Shown here: one piece after another, positions 40,179 through 48,932 of the stretch
How the letters are laid out: every line of letters starts with the position of its first letter
Position numbering within the stretch: the first letter of the stretch is position 1
The notes under the pieces: generated by a model
What the model was told of the DNA's origin: nothing
The model's database searches: none
What the model saw: only the letters and a program-made list of their open reading frames with translations
Assembly (NCBI GenBank): GCA_938010425.1
Contig: CALLUO010000015.1
Coordinates: 1 to 64,000, forward strand
Direction of reading: 5' to 3'
From: an uncultured Elioraea sp.
GTDB taxonomy: Bacteria > Pseudomonadota > Alphaproteobacteria > Acetobacterales > Acetobacteraceae
DNA: 64,000 bases
Translations under genes and position numbers: made by a program

Positions 40179-41248
40179 AGCAGACGCTTGCCGTCGGTAG
40201 CGAAGACGCGGGCCCTCTGCGGGTCGAAGGCGAAGAGGGCAATCGTGCCCTCGGCAGGCAGCTCACCATAACTCGGTAGGTCGGCGTGAAGCTCAGTCCC
40301 GTCTTCGCACGCACGAAGATGGAGCCGGACGCGATGCCCAAGATACGAAACGATGCTAACGCGCGCGGCCAGGCAATGCTGCGGAGGATCCGTTTGCATG
40401 GCTGGCCGCAGATCCTCCCATCGCAGCGCAAGGCGCGCCGTCTGCGGCGCAGCTGAGCAGGCGAGCCGAGGCCCTGCGCCGAGACGAAGCTCGCCGTTCG
40501 AGACCGTGCCCTCAAACCAGTTACAGCCGCCGATGAAGTCGGCCACGAAGGCATGCGCTGGCTGTTCGTAAATGTCCCTGGGACTACCGACTTGCAGGAC
40601 CCGTCCCCTGTCCATCACGGCAATTCGGTCTGAGATCGCCAGTGCCTCCTCCTGATCATGCGTGACGTAGACCGTGGTGATGCCAAGCTCACGCTGCATC
40701 AGGCGTATCTCCTGCCGCATCTCGATGCGTAACTTCGCGTCCAGGTTTGACAGCGGCTCGTCCAGAAGCAGCAGTTCAGGCTCGATGACCATGGCTCGCG
40801 CTAGCCCAACGCGCTGTTTCTGGCCGCCTGAGAGAGCGTCGGGGAACCGGTCTGCAAATCCAGCAAGCCGAACGCGCGCCAGTGCATCAGCGACCCGACG
40901 GGCGATTTCACTCGAGGCGATGCCGCGCGCGCGAAGGCCGTAGGCGACATTATCTGCGACGGATAGGTGCGGGAAGATGGCGTAGTTTTGAAACACCATG
41001 CCCAAGTTGCGGGCGTTGGGAGGAACCTTGTTCAAGCTTCTCCCCGCGACCGACACTTCACCGGAATCCGGCTGCAGGAAGCCAGCGATGATGCGGAGCA
41101 AGGTTGTCTTGCCGCAACCCGACGGTCCGAGAAGCGTCAATAACTCTCCGCGTGAGGCGCTAAGGGTAACGCCGTCCAGAGCGGTAAAACTGCCGTACCG
41201 CTTGACGATACCCTCAATCGAAAGATGCGGTGCAGGCCCGCTATTCAC
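40175..41248 (-). CDS. ABC importer ATPase, FbpC type (second system)
   Basis: The protein has 357 residues from GTG 41248, whose GTG overlaps the TGA of the binding-protein gene. Intact motifs: Walker A GPSGCGKTTLLRIIAGF, Q-loop FQNYAIFPHLSV, signature LSGGQKQRVGLARAM, Walker B LLLLDEPLSNLDAKL and VTHDQEEALAISD. A C-terminal TOBE-like domain follows (about 245-350). An open frame extends 19 codons further upstream but lies within the binding-protein gene. It pairs with the fused permease next to it. Confidence 0.92.
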   Translation of the reverse strand: MNSGPAPHLSIEGIVKRYGSFTALDGVTLSASRGELLTLLGPSGCGKTTLLRIIAGFLQPDSGEVSVAGRSLNKVPPNARNLGMVFQNYAIFPHLSVADNVAYGLRARGIASSEIARRVADALARVRLAGFADRFPDALSGGQKQRVGLARAMVIEPELLLLDEPLSNLDAKLRIEMRQEIRLMQRELGITTVYVTHDQEEALAISDRIAVMDRGRVLQVGSPRDIYEQPAHAFVADFIGGCNWFEGTVSNGELRLGAGPRLACSAAPQTARLALRWEDLRPAMQTDPPQHCLAARVSIVSYLGHRVRLHLRACEDGTELHADLPSYGELPAEGTIALFAFDPQRARVFATDGKRLL

Positions 41249-42225
41249 CGACGCACAAGGCGGGTGTAGCGAGCGAGATAATCGCGCTGGCGCGCCACGG
41301 ACCAATCGTTTGGCACGTTGTTGATCGGTAGGGCCGACGCCTCGGGCAGGCCTGGCGGCGCGTCGACATCAGGCCGGATCGGTCGCCGGCCGAAGCGTTC
41401 GACAATCAGGCGCTGCGCTTCAGCCGAAACGATGAAGTCGAGCAAAGCGCGGCCGCCATCAGGATTGGGGCCTCCCTTCACCAGCGCCATCGCGTCAGCC
41501 GAAAGGGTAATCCCTTCGCGTGGGTAGACAATGCGTGCAGGCGACCCGCCGATGATGTATCGCTGAGCGGAATCCTCGAGCGTAAGCCCGATCGCGTATT
41601 CTCCCTGCGCGACGCCGCGCGGCACTGCACCGGAGGATCCAGTGATGACAAAGTTGGTCAGCATGGCTTCGAACAGGCGCCAACCTTCCTCCTCGCCGAA
41701 ATTATAAATGATCTGCATCATCTGCCACAGCGCCGATCCGGAGCGATCGGCAGCGGCGAAAGCAATCCGGCCCCGCCACTTTGGGTCAGCCAATTCGCGC
41801 CATGTCGTCGGGATTTCGGCCTCAGGAACGAGGCGCGTATTGACCATAAGCACCGTCGGAATGGTAACGGAAAACGGTATCCAGATCCGGCTAACCTTCA
41901 GCGCCGGCAGGATCATGCCGTCCTCTCGCGGTGTATACGCTGTGAAGACGTCCGGGTTAGCGTCAATCGCATCGCCGCCGATCGAAATCACGCAGTCTGC
42001 AAGCGGGCGGGCGCGCTCTGCCACAATGCGACGCACGAGTTCACCGGAGCCAGCGGCCACCTGAGAAACCTCGATACCGGTCCGCTCGCGAAAGGGGCCG
42101 GCCAAAGCCGTCATCGCATCGGCGAAGGCTGTGTAGGCCACCACTTGCCTGGCCTGAGCACGAGCGGCGGTCAGGGGCAGGGCAAGAAGTCCGCTGACGA
42201 GCATCATGGCATCACGGCGCTTCAT
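41245..42225 (-). CDS. Periplasmic binding protein of an Fbp-like ABC importer (second system)
   Basis: This is an extracellular binding protein of 326 residues. The signal peptide starts at ATG 42225 with MKRRDAMMLVSGLLALPLTA and is cleaved near ARAQA; the open frame continues far upstream but has no signal there. The mature start is VVAYTAFADAMTALAGPFRE. Family phrases include VLMVNTRLVPEAEIPTTWRE and RGVAQGEYAIGLTLEDSAQR. By homology alone it would be labelled a ferric-iron binding protein. The strong Pho-box-like site upstream instead suggests a phosphonate or other phosphorus compound. Confidence 0.85.
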   Translation of the reverse strand: MKRRDAMMLVSGLLALPLTAARAQARQVVAYTAFADAMTALAGPFRERTGIEVSQVAAGSGELVRRIVAERARPLADCVISIGGDAIDANPDVFTAYTPREDGMILPALKVSRIWIPFSVTIPTVLMVNTRLVPEAEIPTTWRELADPKWRGRIAFAAADRSGSALWQMMQIIYNFGEEEGWRLFEAMLTNFVITGSSGAVPRGVAQGEYAIGLTLEDSAQRYIIGGSPARIVYPREGITLSADAMALVKGGPNPDGGRALLDFIVSAEAQRLIVERFGRRPIRPDVDAPPGLPEASALPINNVPNDWSVARQRDYLARYTRLVRR

Positions 42226-42287
42226 GGCTGGGCTCCCTAAAGGCTTGACGAGGCTGAGGGTAATAACCGAACTCAGTTTGGCGTTCC

Positions 42288-42305
42288 ACGACAAATCCGT
42301 GACAA
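42288..42305 (-). promoter_or_regulatory. Candidate Pho box upstream of the second Fbp-like importer
   Basis: On the minus strand TTGTCACGGATTTGTCGT holds two TTGTC units exactly 11 nt apart, close to the PhoB consensus CTGTCAT-N4-CTGTCAT (10 of 14 defined positions). A further TGTCG lies 9 nt before it. The site is 63 nt upstream of the binding-protein start. It is the best Pho-box match I noticed in the window. Confidence 0.5.
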
Positions 42306-43070
42306 GCGCGACACCGCGCGGGATCGGGTGACAGCTGTTCGTGCGGCACGCGTGGCCAGGCTGTCCCCCGTTGCGTCCAGATGGGGCTGCGTTCGCATCG
42401 ACCGGCAGTTTGGGGCTCGCTGGCTCGGAATGAGCGGCGAGAATGGCAAGTCTTGGGCGAACTACGGGGTCCTTTGTTGCGAGCAGTCCTCGGGTTGCGC
42501 ACGCTTTTGGCGCCAAGGCGAGGCGCCGCACCTCTTTCAGCCGAAGAACAGCGGCTGAGGCGGAATGTCCAGGCCTCAAAGATGCGTCAGTCGCAGAGCA
42601 GAACCGTGCCGCGTCGTTGCGGATGGTCCAACCACAGGCAAGTTTCTGTACAGTGAGGGCGCTCTGGCCGGTGCGACAGGCGCTACGGCACGGTGGAGCT
42701 CAGGCGTTTGCGGGCGTGTCGCGCGAGGCTTGACGCTACCGGTGGTAGGCCAAGGCCGTCGTCACCGGCGCTCAGCCGCTGCGGCAGCTGTTCCAAGGCC
42801 CAGCTCCGCGCGCCAGACACAACAATAGATAGATCAAGTCGAAGGCGCTGCCGCTCTCACGGCTTTCGGCATACAGCCCCTCTCTGTTTTGGAGACGTTG
42901 CCGCGGCTTGAGAGACACAGTGCGCGCCGAGTGCGAGTGCGCAGGCTTCAGTGATAGCCGAAATGGGCATGGAGGGCCTCGCAACGGCCGTGCATGCCGT
43001 GCCCCGCAAGCCTGGGATGACCTCACAGTGCGACCAAACGGGCGCGCCGTTGCAAAGCTGAGCGCAACCC
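42306..43070. other. Intergenic region before tRNA-Ser, no gene recognised
   Basis: Short frames on both strands carry no motifs. The right end adjoins the 3' CCA end of the tRNA gene. No integrase gene or direct repeat of the tRNA 3' end was seen, so there is no sign that the tRNA was used as an integration site on this side. Confidence 0.5.
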
Positions 43071-43160
43071 TGGCGGAGGGAGTGGGATTCGAACCCACGA
43101 CACGGTCGCCCGTGTACGCGCTCTCCAGGCGCGCGCCTTAGACCACTCGGCCATCCCTCC
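43071..43160 (-). tRNA. tRNA-Ser (anticodon GGA)
   Basis: The minus strand folds as a class II tRNA. The acceptor GGAGGGA pairs with TCCCTCC, the anticodon stem is CGCGC/GCGCG with loop CTGGAGA (anticodon GGA), a long variable arm follows (TACACGGGCGACCGTGTC), and the T arm is GTGGG-TTCGAAT-CCCAC. The discriminator base is G, as in serine tRNAs, and CCA (complement of 43071-43073) is encoded. It reads UCC and UCU codons. Confidence 0.95.
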
Positions 43161-43358
43161 CTGTAGCAGGGACAATCGCAGCACCGGCGCAACCGGACAA
43201 GAGGATCAGACGCAGTCAGGCCTTGTGTGGCACCGCAAAAGCGTGCACCTCCCCTTTCGCGGGCCCCTTCGCTTCGGCTAGTGTCCGCCCCAGATATCAC
43301 AATGTGGTCTGGGAAGCACCCGGCTGCCGCCATCTACTTCGGGACGGACGAACACGCG

Positions 43359-43616
43359 ATGGGTACGTTCAGCATCTGGCACTGGCTTGTCGTCCTGCTG
43401 GTCATCCTGCTGTTGTTCGGCAGCGGCAAGATCAGCGGGCTCATGGGAGACTTGGCCAAGGGCATCAAGTCCTTCCGGCAGAATCTGAAGGACGAGAAGG
43501 AAGAAACGACGACGGCCGAAGGGCAGGCGAGACCCTCCGGAACTCTGCCTGGACCGGAGAGTCAGACGGCCTCCCGCCAGACGGAGCCTGCCTCGTCTTC
43601 CGCTCCGCGCGGTTGA
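43359..43616 (+). CDS. tatA: Twin-arginine translocase subunit TatA/E
   Basis: This 85-residue protein has one N-terminal membrane helix ([19 protein letters not shown]), the FG motif, an amphipathic helix ([20 protein letters not shown]) and a polar tail, the TatA plan. ATG 43359 was preferred to an upstream start of the same frame because it begins at the family N-terminus MGTFSIWHW. tatB and tatC are not next to it, although those genes commonly cluster. The two DctP proteins in this window have Tat-like signals and could be its cargo. A short GAGGC-AAAA-GCCTC hairpin lies downstream (43639-43652). Confidence 0.92.
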   Translation: MGTFSIWHWLVVLLVILLLFGSGKISGLMGDLAKGIKSFRQNLKDEKEETTTAEGQARPSGTLPGPESQTASRQTEPASSSAPRG

Positions 43617-43813
43617 GGCGAAAGGGCGGGTCCAAACCGAGGCAAAAGCCTCACAGCGCCACCCGTCTGCAGCCGCTCTCTCTTCGCACGATGGCGTTTG
43701 GCCCGGCCTTCCGCTAGCCAGAAAGCTTGACATAGGCTCCAAACTCACGGCGCCGCGAGGCGGAGAGTATTCAGCGTGGTCTGCCCTTCCACAGGGCGGG
43801 CGGGGGAGACAAA

Positions 43814-45790
43814 ATGGCGCAGGCGACGGCGCAGGAGGCCGATCAGGCTAACCGCATTCTGGACCTCGAGGCAGCGTCCCTGCGCAGACGTCTCGGCGGT
43901 TGGCGTGCTTGGGGCTTCCGCTGGCTCGGGATTGGCTTCGTCCTCTTTCACCTTTGGGTGCTGCTTGTCTCGCCAATCGATCCAACGATCGGGCGCCCCA
44001 TTCACGTCTTTCTTGGCGCCGTACTCGGGCTCGGACTGTTCGCTGCGCATCGGCGCCGCAGGCCAGATCGTATCCCATGGTATGATTGGGCTCTGATCAC
44101 AACATCAATCGGAGTTGTTGCCCACTTCGTCCTTGACGCCGACGGCATCGAGTTGCGCGCCTTCATGGGCGCGAACTGGCGCGATACGGCGGTCGGGCTC
44201 GCGGCGCTGCTGATCCTGCTCGAGTTCGCGCGGCGAACGGCTGGCGTCGCGATGCCGGTCATCGCGCTTGTCTTCATCGCCTACATTTTCGCCGGCCCTT
44301 GGCTGCCCGGCGTGCTTTATCACCGCGGTGTGCCGTGGCGCGAGGCGGTGAACTTCCTCGTCGGCACCGAGGGCATCTTTGGCATCACCACCTCGGTCTC
44401 CGCAACGTTCATCATCATGTTCGTCACGTTTGCCGCATTCCTGCAAACCTCGCGGGCAGGCGATTTCTTCAACGACCTGGCGATGGCCCTTGTTGGCGGA
44501 ACGCGCGGCGGTCCCGCCAAGGTGGCGGTGGTGGCGAGTTCATTGTTCGGCACCGTTTCCGGCTCATCGGTCGCCAATGTCGTCGCCTCGGGCACCTTTA
44601 CCATTCCGATGATGAAACGGGCTGGCTACGACCCAAACACCGCCGGCGCCATAGAAGCGACCGCATCTACCGGTGGCCAGCTCGCGCCCCCGGTGATGGG
44701 CGCTGGCGCCTTCATCATGGCCGAGATCCTCGGTGTTCGATACACGGAGATTCTGGTCGCCGGCATCATCCCGGCCCTGCTCTATTATGTCGCCTGCTTC
44801 ATCCATGCCGACCTGCACGCCTTGAAGGCAGGTCTTCGGGGCCTTCCTCGCTCCGAGTTGCCTCGGTTCGGTTCGCTTCTGTTCAGGGCTTACCTGTTCG
44901 CCCCACTCGCGATCCTCATTGCGACCTTGTTGTCGGGTTTCTCACCGTTCCGTGCCGCCGGTCTCGGCATCGCCGCAACCATTGTCATCATGGCTGGGAC
45001 GTTCCTTGCCCATCGGTTGTTGCTGCATCGCGAGGGCATGGTCGCTGCGGTGCGTAGCACGGCGATCCAACTCTCGGAGGCAATCTGCGAGGCGCTGTGG
45101 GTTGGCGCGCGCGAGGCGCTGCAACTCATCGCCGTCTGCGCCACAGCCGGCATTGTTGCCGGCGTGATCGGGCTGACGGGTATCGGCGGCCGCTTCGCCA
45201 ATATCCTGCTTCAGCTTGGTGGATCGATGCCGGTTCTGGCCCTCACCTTCGCCGCCATCGTTGCCCTAATCCTCGGCATGGGCGTGCCAACCACCGCGGC
45301 CTACGCGATCGCCGCCGCCGTCGTCGCGCCGGGGCTCATCCAGATGAAGGTGGAGCCGCTCGTCGCGCACATGTTCATTTTCTACTACGCTGTTCTGTCG
45401 GCGATCACGCCGCCGGTGGCGCTCGCCTCCTTCGCTGCTGCCGGGCTTGCCGGCGGCAACCTCTGGCGAACCAGCCTCACAGCGCTCAAGTTCGGCATGG
45501 CCACCTTCATTGTTCCGTACATGTTCTATTTGAACCCTGCCCTGTTGGCGCAGGGGCCACTCGTCGCGGTTGCCCAGGCCTTCCTCACGGCGTTCCTCGG
45601 CGTGGTGCTGCTGGCCTGTGCAACAGAGGGGTGGCTGGCCGGGCGCCTTGCCCTGCCGCTTCGGCTCGCGTGCGGCGCGGCGGCAGTGCTTTGTATCATT
45701 CCCGAAGCCTATACGGATGTGTTGGGTGTCGCCCTCGGCGCCGGCCTTGCCCTGTGGCAGCGCGTCCGCCACGGTCGTGCCTTGGCATGA
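43814..45790 (+). CDS. TRAP transporter fused permease (DctQM, TAXI type)
   Basis: This 658-residue protein joins the small (four-helix, about residues 40-185) and large (about 190-650) TRAP permease parts. The large part has GSSVANVVASGTFTIPMMKR, ATASTGGQLAPPVMGAGAFI and YAVLSAITPPVALASFAAAG, the hallmarks of the 4TM/12TM fused family. Such permeases normally work with a TAXI-type binding protein, but none is encoded on either side here. The binding protein must lie elsewhere or be lost. ATG 43814 has GGGGGAG about 6 nt upstream. Confidence 0.92.
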   Translation: MAQATAQEADQANRILDLEAASLRRRLGGWRAWGFRWLGIGFVLFHLWVLLVSPIDPTIGRPIHVFLGAVLGLGLFAAHRRRRPDRIPWYDWALITTSIGVVAHFVLDADGIELRAFMGANWRDTAVGLAALLILLEFARRTAGVAMPVIALVFIAYIFAGPWLPGVLYHRGVPWREAVNFLVGTEGIFGITTSVSATFIIMFVTFAAFLQTSRAGDFFNDLAMALVGGTRGGPAKVAVVASSLFGTVSGSSVANVVASGTFTIPMMKRAGYDPNTAGAIEATASTGGQLAPPVMGAGAFIMAEILGVRYTEILVAGIIPALLYYVACFIHADLHALKAGLRGLPRSELPRFGSLLFRAYLFAPLAILIATLLSGFSPFRAAGLGIAATIVIMAGTFLAHRLLLHREGMVAAVRSTAIQLSEAICEALWVGAREALQLIAVCATAGIVAGVIGLTGIGGRFANILLQLGGSMPVLALTFAAIVALILGMGVPTTAAYAIAAAVVAPGLIQMKVEPLVAHMFIFYYAVLSAITPPVALASFAAAGLAGGNLWRTSLTALKFGMATFIVPYMFYLNPALLAQGPLVAVAQAFLTAFLGVVLLACATEGWLAGRLALPLRLACGAAAVLCIIPEAYTDVLGVALGAGLALWQRVRHGRALA

Positions 45791-45862
45791 TGCCGCCCGG
45801 TTGCCTCATGGCTGCCCGGCTGGCAGGGTCACGCGCGACTCGTGGAGTGGCGCGAGCAAGCG

Positions 45863-46501
45863 ATGCTGAGCCCAGAACCGCCGGGCATGGCCCAGCGCGA
45901 ACGCAAGCGCGCCTCCGACCTCCTGCTCGATCTCTGCCGCGCTTGGCCCACTGAGCGGATCGCAATCGGCGATCTGCTGACCGCGCTTGGCGATCGCGGC
46001 TACGGCTTGCTGATGCTCATGCTCGCCTTGCCGAACCTGATCCCTGCTCCGATTCCGGGCCTGTCCGGCGTGCTGGGCACGCCCATCATCCTGCTCGCGC
46101 TGATGATGCTGGCAGGCTACCCCCAGCCCGTGCTGCCGAAGGTGATCCGCGAACGCAGCGTTCCGCGAGCCGCCCTCGAAGCCGTACTCGTGCGCGCCAA
46201 GCCATGGCTTGCTCGGCTAGAAGCACGGGTTCGCCCTGGTACGCTGCCTCTGCCAAACCGAATCGTCGAGGTGGTCGCCGCAATCCTTCTTTCGATCAAT
46301 GCCACCTTGCTTGCCCTTCCCATCCCCTTCGGCAACCCCGCCCCGGCTTTGGCCATCGTCGTCATGTCGGTCGCCCTGATCGAGGCGGATCGGCGCCTGT
46401 TCCTTATCTCGATTGTTGTGCTGCTGGTCGCGATCGCGATCGACATCGCCATTGTCCTTGTTATCGTGGGTCTCGGTGCGCGGCTCTTAGGCTACGTGTG
46501 A
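45863..46501 (+). CDS. exoD: ExoD family membrane protein
   Basis: This protein has 212 residues. It opens with SDLLLDLCRAWPTERIAIGD-LLTALGDRGYG and holds the conserved GLSGVLGTPIILLALMMLAG and INATLLALPIPFGNPAPALA, typical of the ExoD exopolysaccharide-synthesis/alkali-tolerance family. About four or five membrane segments are seen. Starts at 45842, 45863 and 45887 are all in frame; I used 45863, but none has a strong ribosome site. The next gene (corA) follows by 74 nt. Confidence 0.82.
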   Translation: MLSPEPPGMAQRERKRASDLLLDLCRAWPTERIAIGDLLTALGDRGYGLLMLMLALPNLIPAPIPGLSGVLGTPIILLALMMLAGYPQPVLPKVIRERSVPRAALEAVLVRAKPWLARLEARVRPGTLPLPNRIVEVVAAILLSINATLLALPIPFGNPAPALAIVVMSVALIEADRRLFLISIVVLLVAIAIDIAIVLVIVGLGARLLGYV

Positions 46502-46575
46502 GCCGGTTTGGGCTTCTGGAAGCAGGGGCCGCTTCGCTACAAGGCGAGGCAGCAAGCAATTGGCGGGGCGCCCGG

Positions 46576-47595
46576 ATGATCACCACCTACCGTGTCGAAG
46601 CTGGCCAGTTGATCGTCAGCGAAGCGCTGCCGGCGCTGGCCTACGTTCCGGCGGCACTGCCCGATCAGCCGCCTCCGCCGGTCAGCCTCCCAGTGTGGAT
46701 CGATCTCCTGCAACCAACGGAAGCGGAGGAGCGTTTGGTCGAGCGGCTGATCGGGGCCGAATTGCCAACGCGCGAGGAGCAACAGGAGATCGAGACCTCC
46801 TCGCGCCTCTATCGCGAGGGCGACGTGCTGTTCCTCACCGCGCCGTTCATGTACGGGTCGGAAACCGGCGAACTCGGCTCAGCGGCGATCACCTTCGTGC
46901 TCACGGGCCAGACCCTCGTCACTGTGCGCCACGCCACGCCAAAGGCGTTTGGCATGTTCGCCGCGCGGGCGCAGAAAAACCCCGCCATGCTCGCCACCCC
47001 CGATGGCGTTATGCTCGGGCTGTTCGAGCACGTGGTCGATCGCCTTGCCGACATTCTCGAACGCGTGGGCGCAGAGATGGATCGCCGCAGCCATGCTGCC
47101 TTTCAGCTTGCGAAGAGCCGCGAAACGGCCTCCGCCAAGGACGCCGCGTTGAAGGACGCGCTGATTGCGCTTGGCCAGGTGGGTGAAACCACCGCGCGCG
47201 CTTCTGACACCCTCGTCGGGCTCTCGCGCATCCTCGCCTTCATCGCCGCGGAGAAGGAGACGGCGATCCGCAAAGAGAACAAGACTCGCATCAAAACCCT
47301 CGCGCGCGATGTGCGCGGGCTGCAGGAGCACGCGCACTTCCTGAACGAGAAGGCGACTTTCCTGCTTGATGCTGTCTTGGGCCTGATAAACATCGAGCAG
47401 ACGGCGGTAATCAAAACCTTTTCCGTGGTCGCGGTTGCCCTGATGCCCCCGACACTGATTGCCTCCATCTACGGCATGAACTTTCAGTTCATGCCGGAGC
47501 TGGAATGGGGATTCGGCTATCCGCTTGCGCTCGTGCTCATGGTGATATCGGCCGTGCTTCCCGTGCTCTACTTTCGCCGCAAAGGCTGGCTGTAG
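46576..47595 (+). CDS. corA: CorA-family divalent cation transporter
   Basis: CorA imports Mg2+ (or Co2+/Ni2+) as a membrane pentamer. It has 339 residues. A long cytoplasmic domain (about 1-275) with helical stalk leads to two C-terminal membrane helices and the signature Gly300-Met301-Asn302 in ASIYGMNFQFMPELEWGFGY. The C-terminus ends with the basic FRRKGWL typical of the family. The ATG at 46576 agrees with the family start; the open frame begins much further upstream inside exoD. Confidence 0.93.
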   Translation: MITTYRVEAGQLIVSEALPALAYVPAALPDQPPPPVSLPVWIDLLQPTEAEERLVERLIGAELPTREEQQEIETSSRLYREGDVLFLTAPFMYGSETGELGSAAITFVLTGQTLVTVRHATPKAFGMFAARAQKNPAMLATPDGVMLGLFEHVVDRLADILERVGAEMDRRSHAAFQLAKSRETASAKDAALKDALIALGQVGETTARASDTLVGLSRILAFIAAEKETAIRKENKTRIKTLARDVRGLQEHAHFLNEKATFLLDAVLGLINIEQTAVIKTFSVVAVALMPPTLIASIYGMNFQFMPELEWGFGYPLALVLMVISAVLPVLYFRRKGWL

Positions 47596-47638
47596 CGGCG
47601 ACGGGCGCCAGAACGGTTCGTGACAATCAAGGGGTTGC

Positions 47639-48571
47639 TCAAACGCGCATCAGCGCGCGGACGTGCGCGGTGGCGCATTCGCCGAGCGCCAAGAGGTCAT
47701 AGCCCCCCTCTAGCAACGACAGGATGCGCCCGCCGCACACCTCGTCTGCGAGTTCGACCAAAGAGCGGCTGAGCCAGGAGAAATCCGCCGTCTGCACCTG
47801 CAGAGTGGCGAGAGGGTCGCGCTCGTGCGCATCGAACCCAGCGGAGAGGATGATCAGATCCGGCCGCCAGGCGCGTACCGCCGGAATGATCGCATCTGCC
47901 CAGGCGGCGCGGAACTCCGGCCCGCCGGTCAGCGGTGCGAGCGGGACGTTCAGCACATTGTCCGCCACCCCGCGCTCGTGCGGATGGCCGGTGCCAGGGA
48001 AAAGCGGCATCTCGTGGGTGGAGGCGTAGAAGAAGTTTGCGTCATCCTCCAGGATGGATTGGGTGCCGTTGCCGTGGTGGACGTCAAAGTCGAGCACGGC
48101 CACACGCTCGACCCCCCATTGTGCGCGCGCATGATATGCGGCAACCGCCGCATTGCAAAACAGGCAGAAGCCCATGGGGCGTGCCGCCTCGGCATGATGG
48201 CCGGGTGGGCGGGTGACGCAGAACGCCGCCCGCGCCCAACCCTCCATCACCGCATCGACAGCGGCGATCGCAGCCCCGGCCGACCGCAGCGCCGCCTCGC
48301 GCGACCCCGCACTCATGACTGTGTCGCCATCGAGCATCACGCGTTCGCCGATCGGCGGCGCGATGGCGAGGATCGCCTCGACATAGCGCGGGGTGTGGGC
48401 GCGCGCGAGTTGCTTCACCGTCGCACGCGGCGCCTGCTCGCGGGCGAGAGGGGCGAATTCTTCCGCCTCCAATGCGCGTGCGATGGCGCGGATCCGCTCT
48501 GGCCGCTCTGGGTGCCCGGGCCCGGTGTCGTGGTCGAGGCAGGCCGGATGTGTGAAGAGGGCTACCGTCAT
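47639..48571 (-). CDS. Histone deacetylase-family (acetoin utilisation type) amidohydrolase
   Basis: This 310-residue enzyme has the arginase/deacetylase fold. Zinc and catalytic motifs are visible: TRPPGHHAEAARPMGFCLFC (His-His dyad), VLDFDVHHGNGTQSILEDDA (Asp and His ligands) and IILSAGFDAHERDPLATLQV. Bacterial relatives act on acetylated polyamines or lysines. ATG 48571 overlaps the tusA stop (ATGA), which links the two genes. Confidence 0.92.
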   Translation of the reverse strand: MTVALFTHPACLDHDTGPGHPERPERIRAIARALEAEEFAPLAREQAPRATVKQLARAHTPRYVEAILAIAPPIGERVMLDGDTVMSAGSREAALRSAGAAIAAVDAVMEGWARAAFCVTRPPGHHAEAARPMGFCLFCNAAVAAYHARAQWGVERVAVLDFDVHHGNGTQSILEDDANFFYASTHEMPLFPGTGHPHERGVADNVLNVPLAPLTGGPEFRAAWADAIIPAVRAWRPDLIILSAGFDAHERDPLATLQVQTADFSWLSRSLVELADEVCGGRILSLLEGGYDLLALGECATAHVRALMRV

Positions 48572-48816
48572 AGTGCGCCCTCTTTCGGTCGCCCACGCTT
48601 CTGGATGACGAACGAATAGACACCTTGCGTCTCGCTCACCGCCACCAGCGCGTGCCCGGTCGTTTCGCAATAGTTGCGGAAATCCGCCACCGCAGCCGGG
48701 TCGGTCGCCAGCACGCGAAGCCGGGCCCCCTCGGGGAGCGCGCGCAGCGCCTTGTTGGCGCGCAAGACGGGCAGGGGGCAGGTCAGGCCCTTGAGGTCGA
48801 GGGTTGCTTCCTCCAT
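48568..48816 (-). CDS. TusA/SirA-family sulfur carrier protein
   Basis: This is an 82-residue TusA-fold protein. The active cysteine is Cys13 in DLKGLTCPLPVLRANKALRA, the CPxP motif of the family. The C-terminal half (DFRNYCETTGHALVAVSE) matches the usual fold. ATG 48816 is the only start that puts the motif in its normal position; the longer open frame overlaps noise. Pairing with the HDAC-like gene is conserved enough here to be translationally coupled. Confidence 0.9.
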   Translation of the reverse strand: MEEATLDLKGLTCPLPVLRANKALRALPEGARLRVLATDPAAVADFRNYCETTGHALVAVSETQGVYSFVIQKRGRPKEGAL

Positions 48817-48932
48817 GCCCCGATGGTGCGCAGCTGGTGAGCGGTCGGCAAGCCTGACGTCTTGCCGCCGGCCTCCTGGTCGTGGCACGTCGGGGAAAAA
48901 CCGCGGGCTCATCCGCCGCATGGGGAGGGGAG

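Noticed and set aside
38484-42225. Calling the second importer a ferric-iron system
   Set aside because: Homology alone cannot separate iron from phosphonate binders, and the upstream element looks like a Pho box.
41245-42579. Longer version of the second binding-protein gene starting at 42579
   Set aside because: The first 118 residues lack family features, and a clear signal peptide starts at 42225.
43071-43160. tRNA gene used as an integration site for an island
   Set aside because: No integrase and no repeat of the tRNA 3' end were seen on either side.
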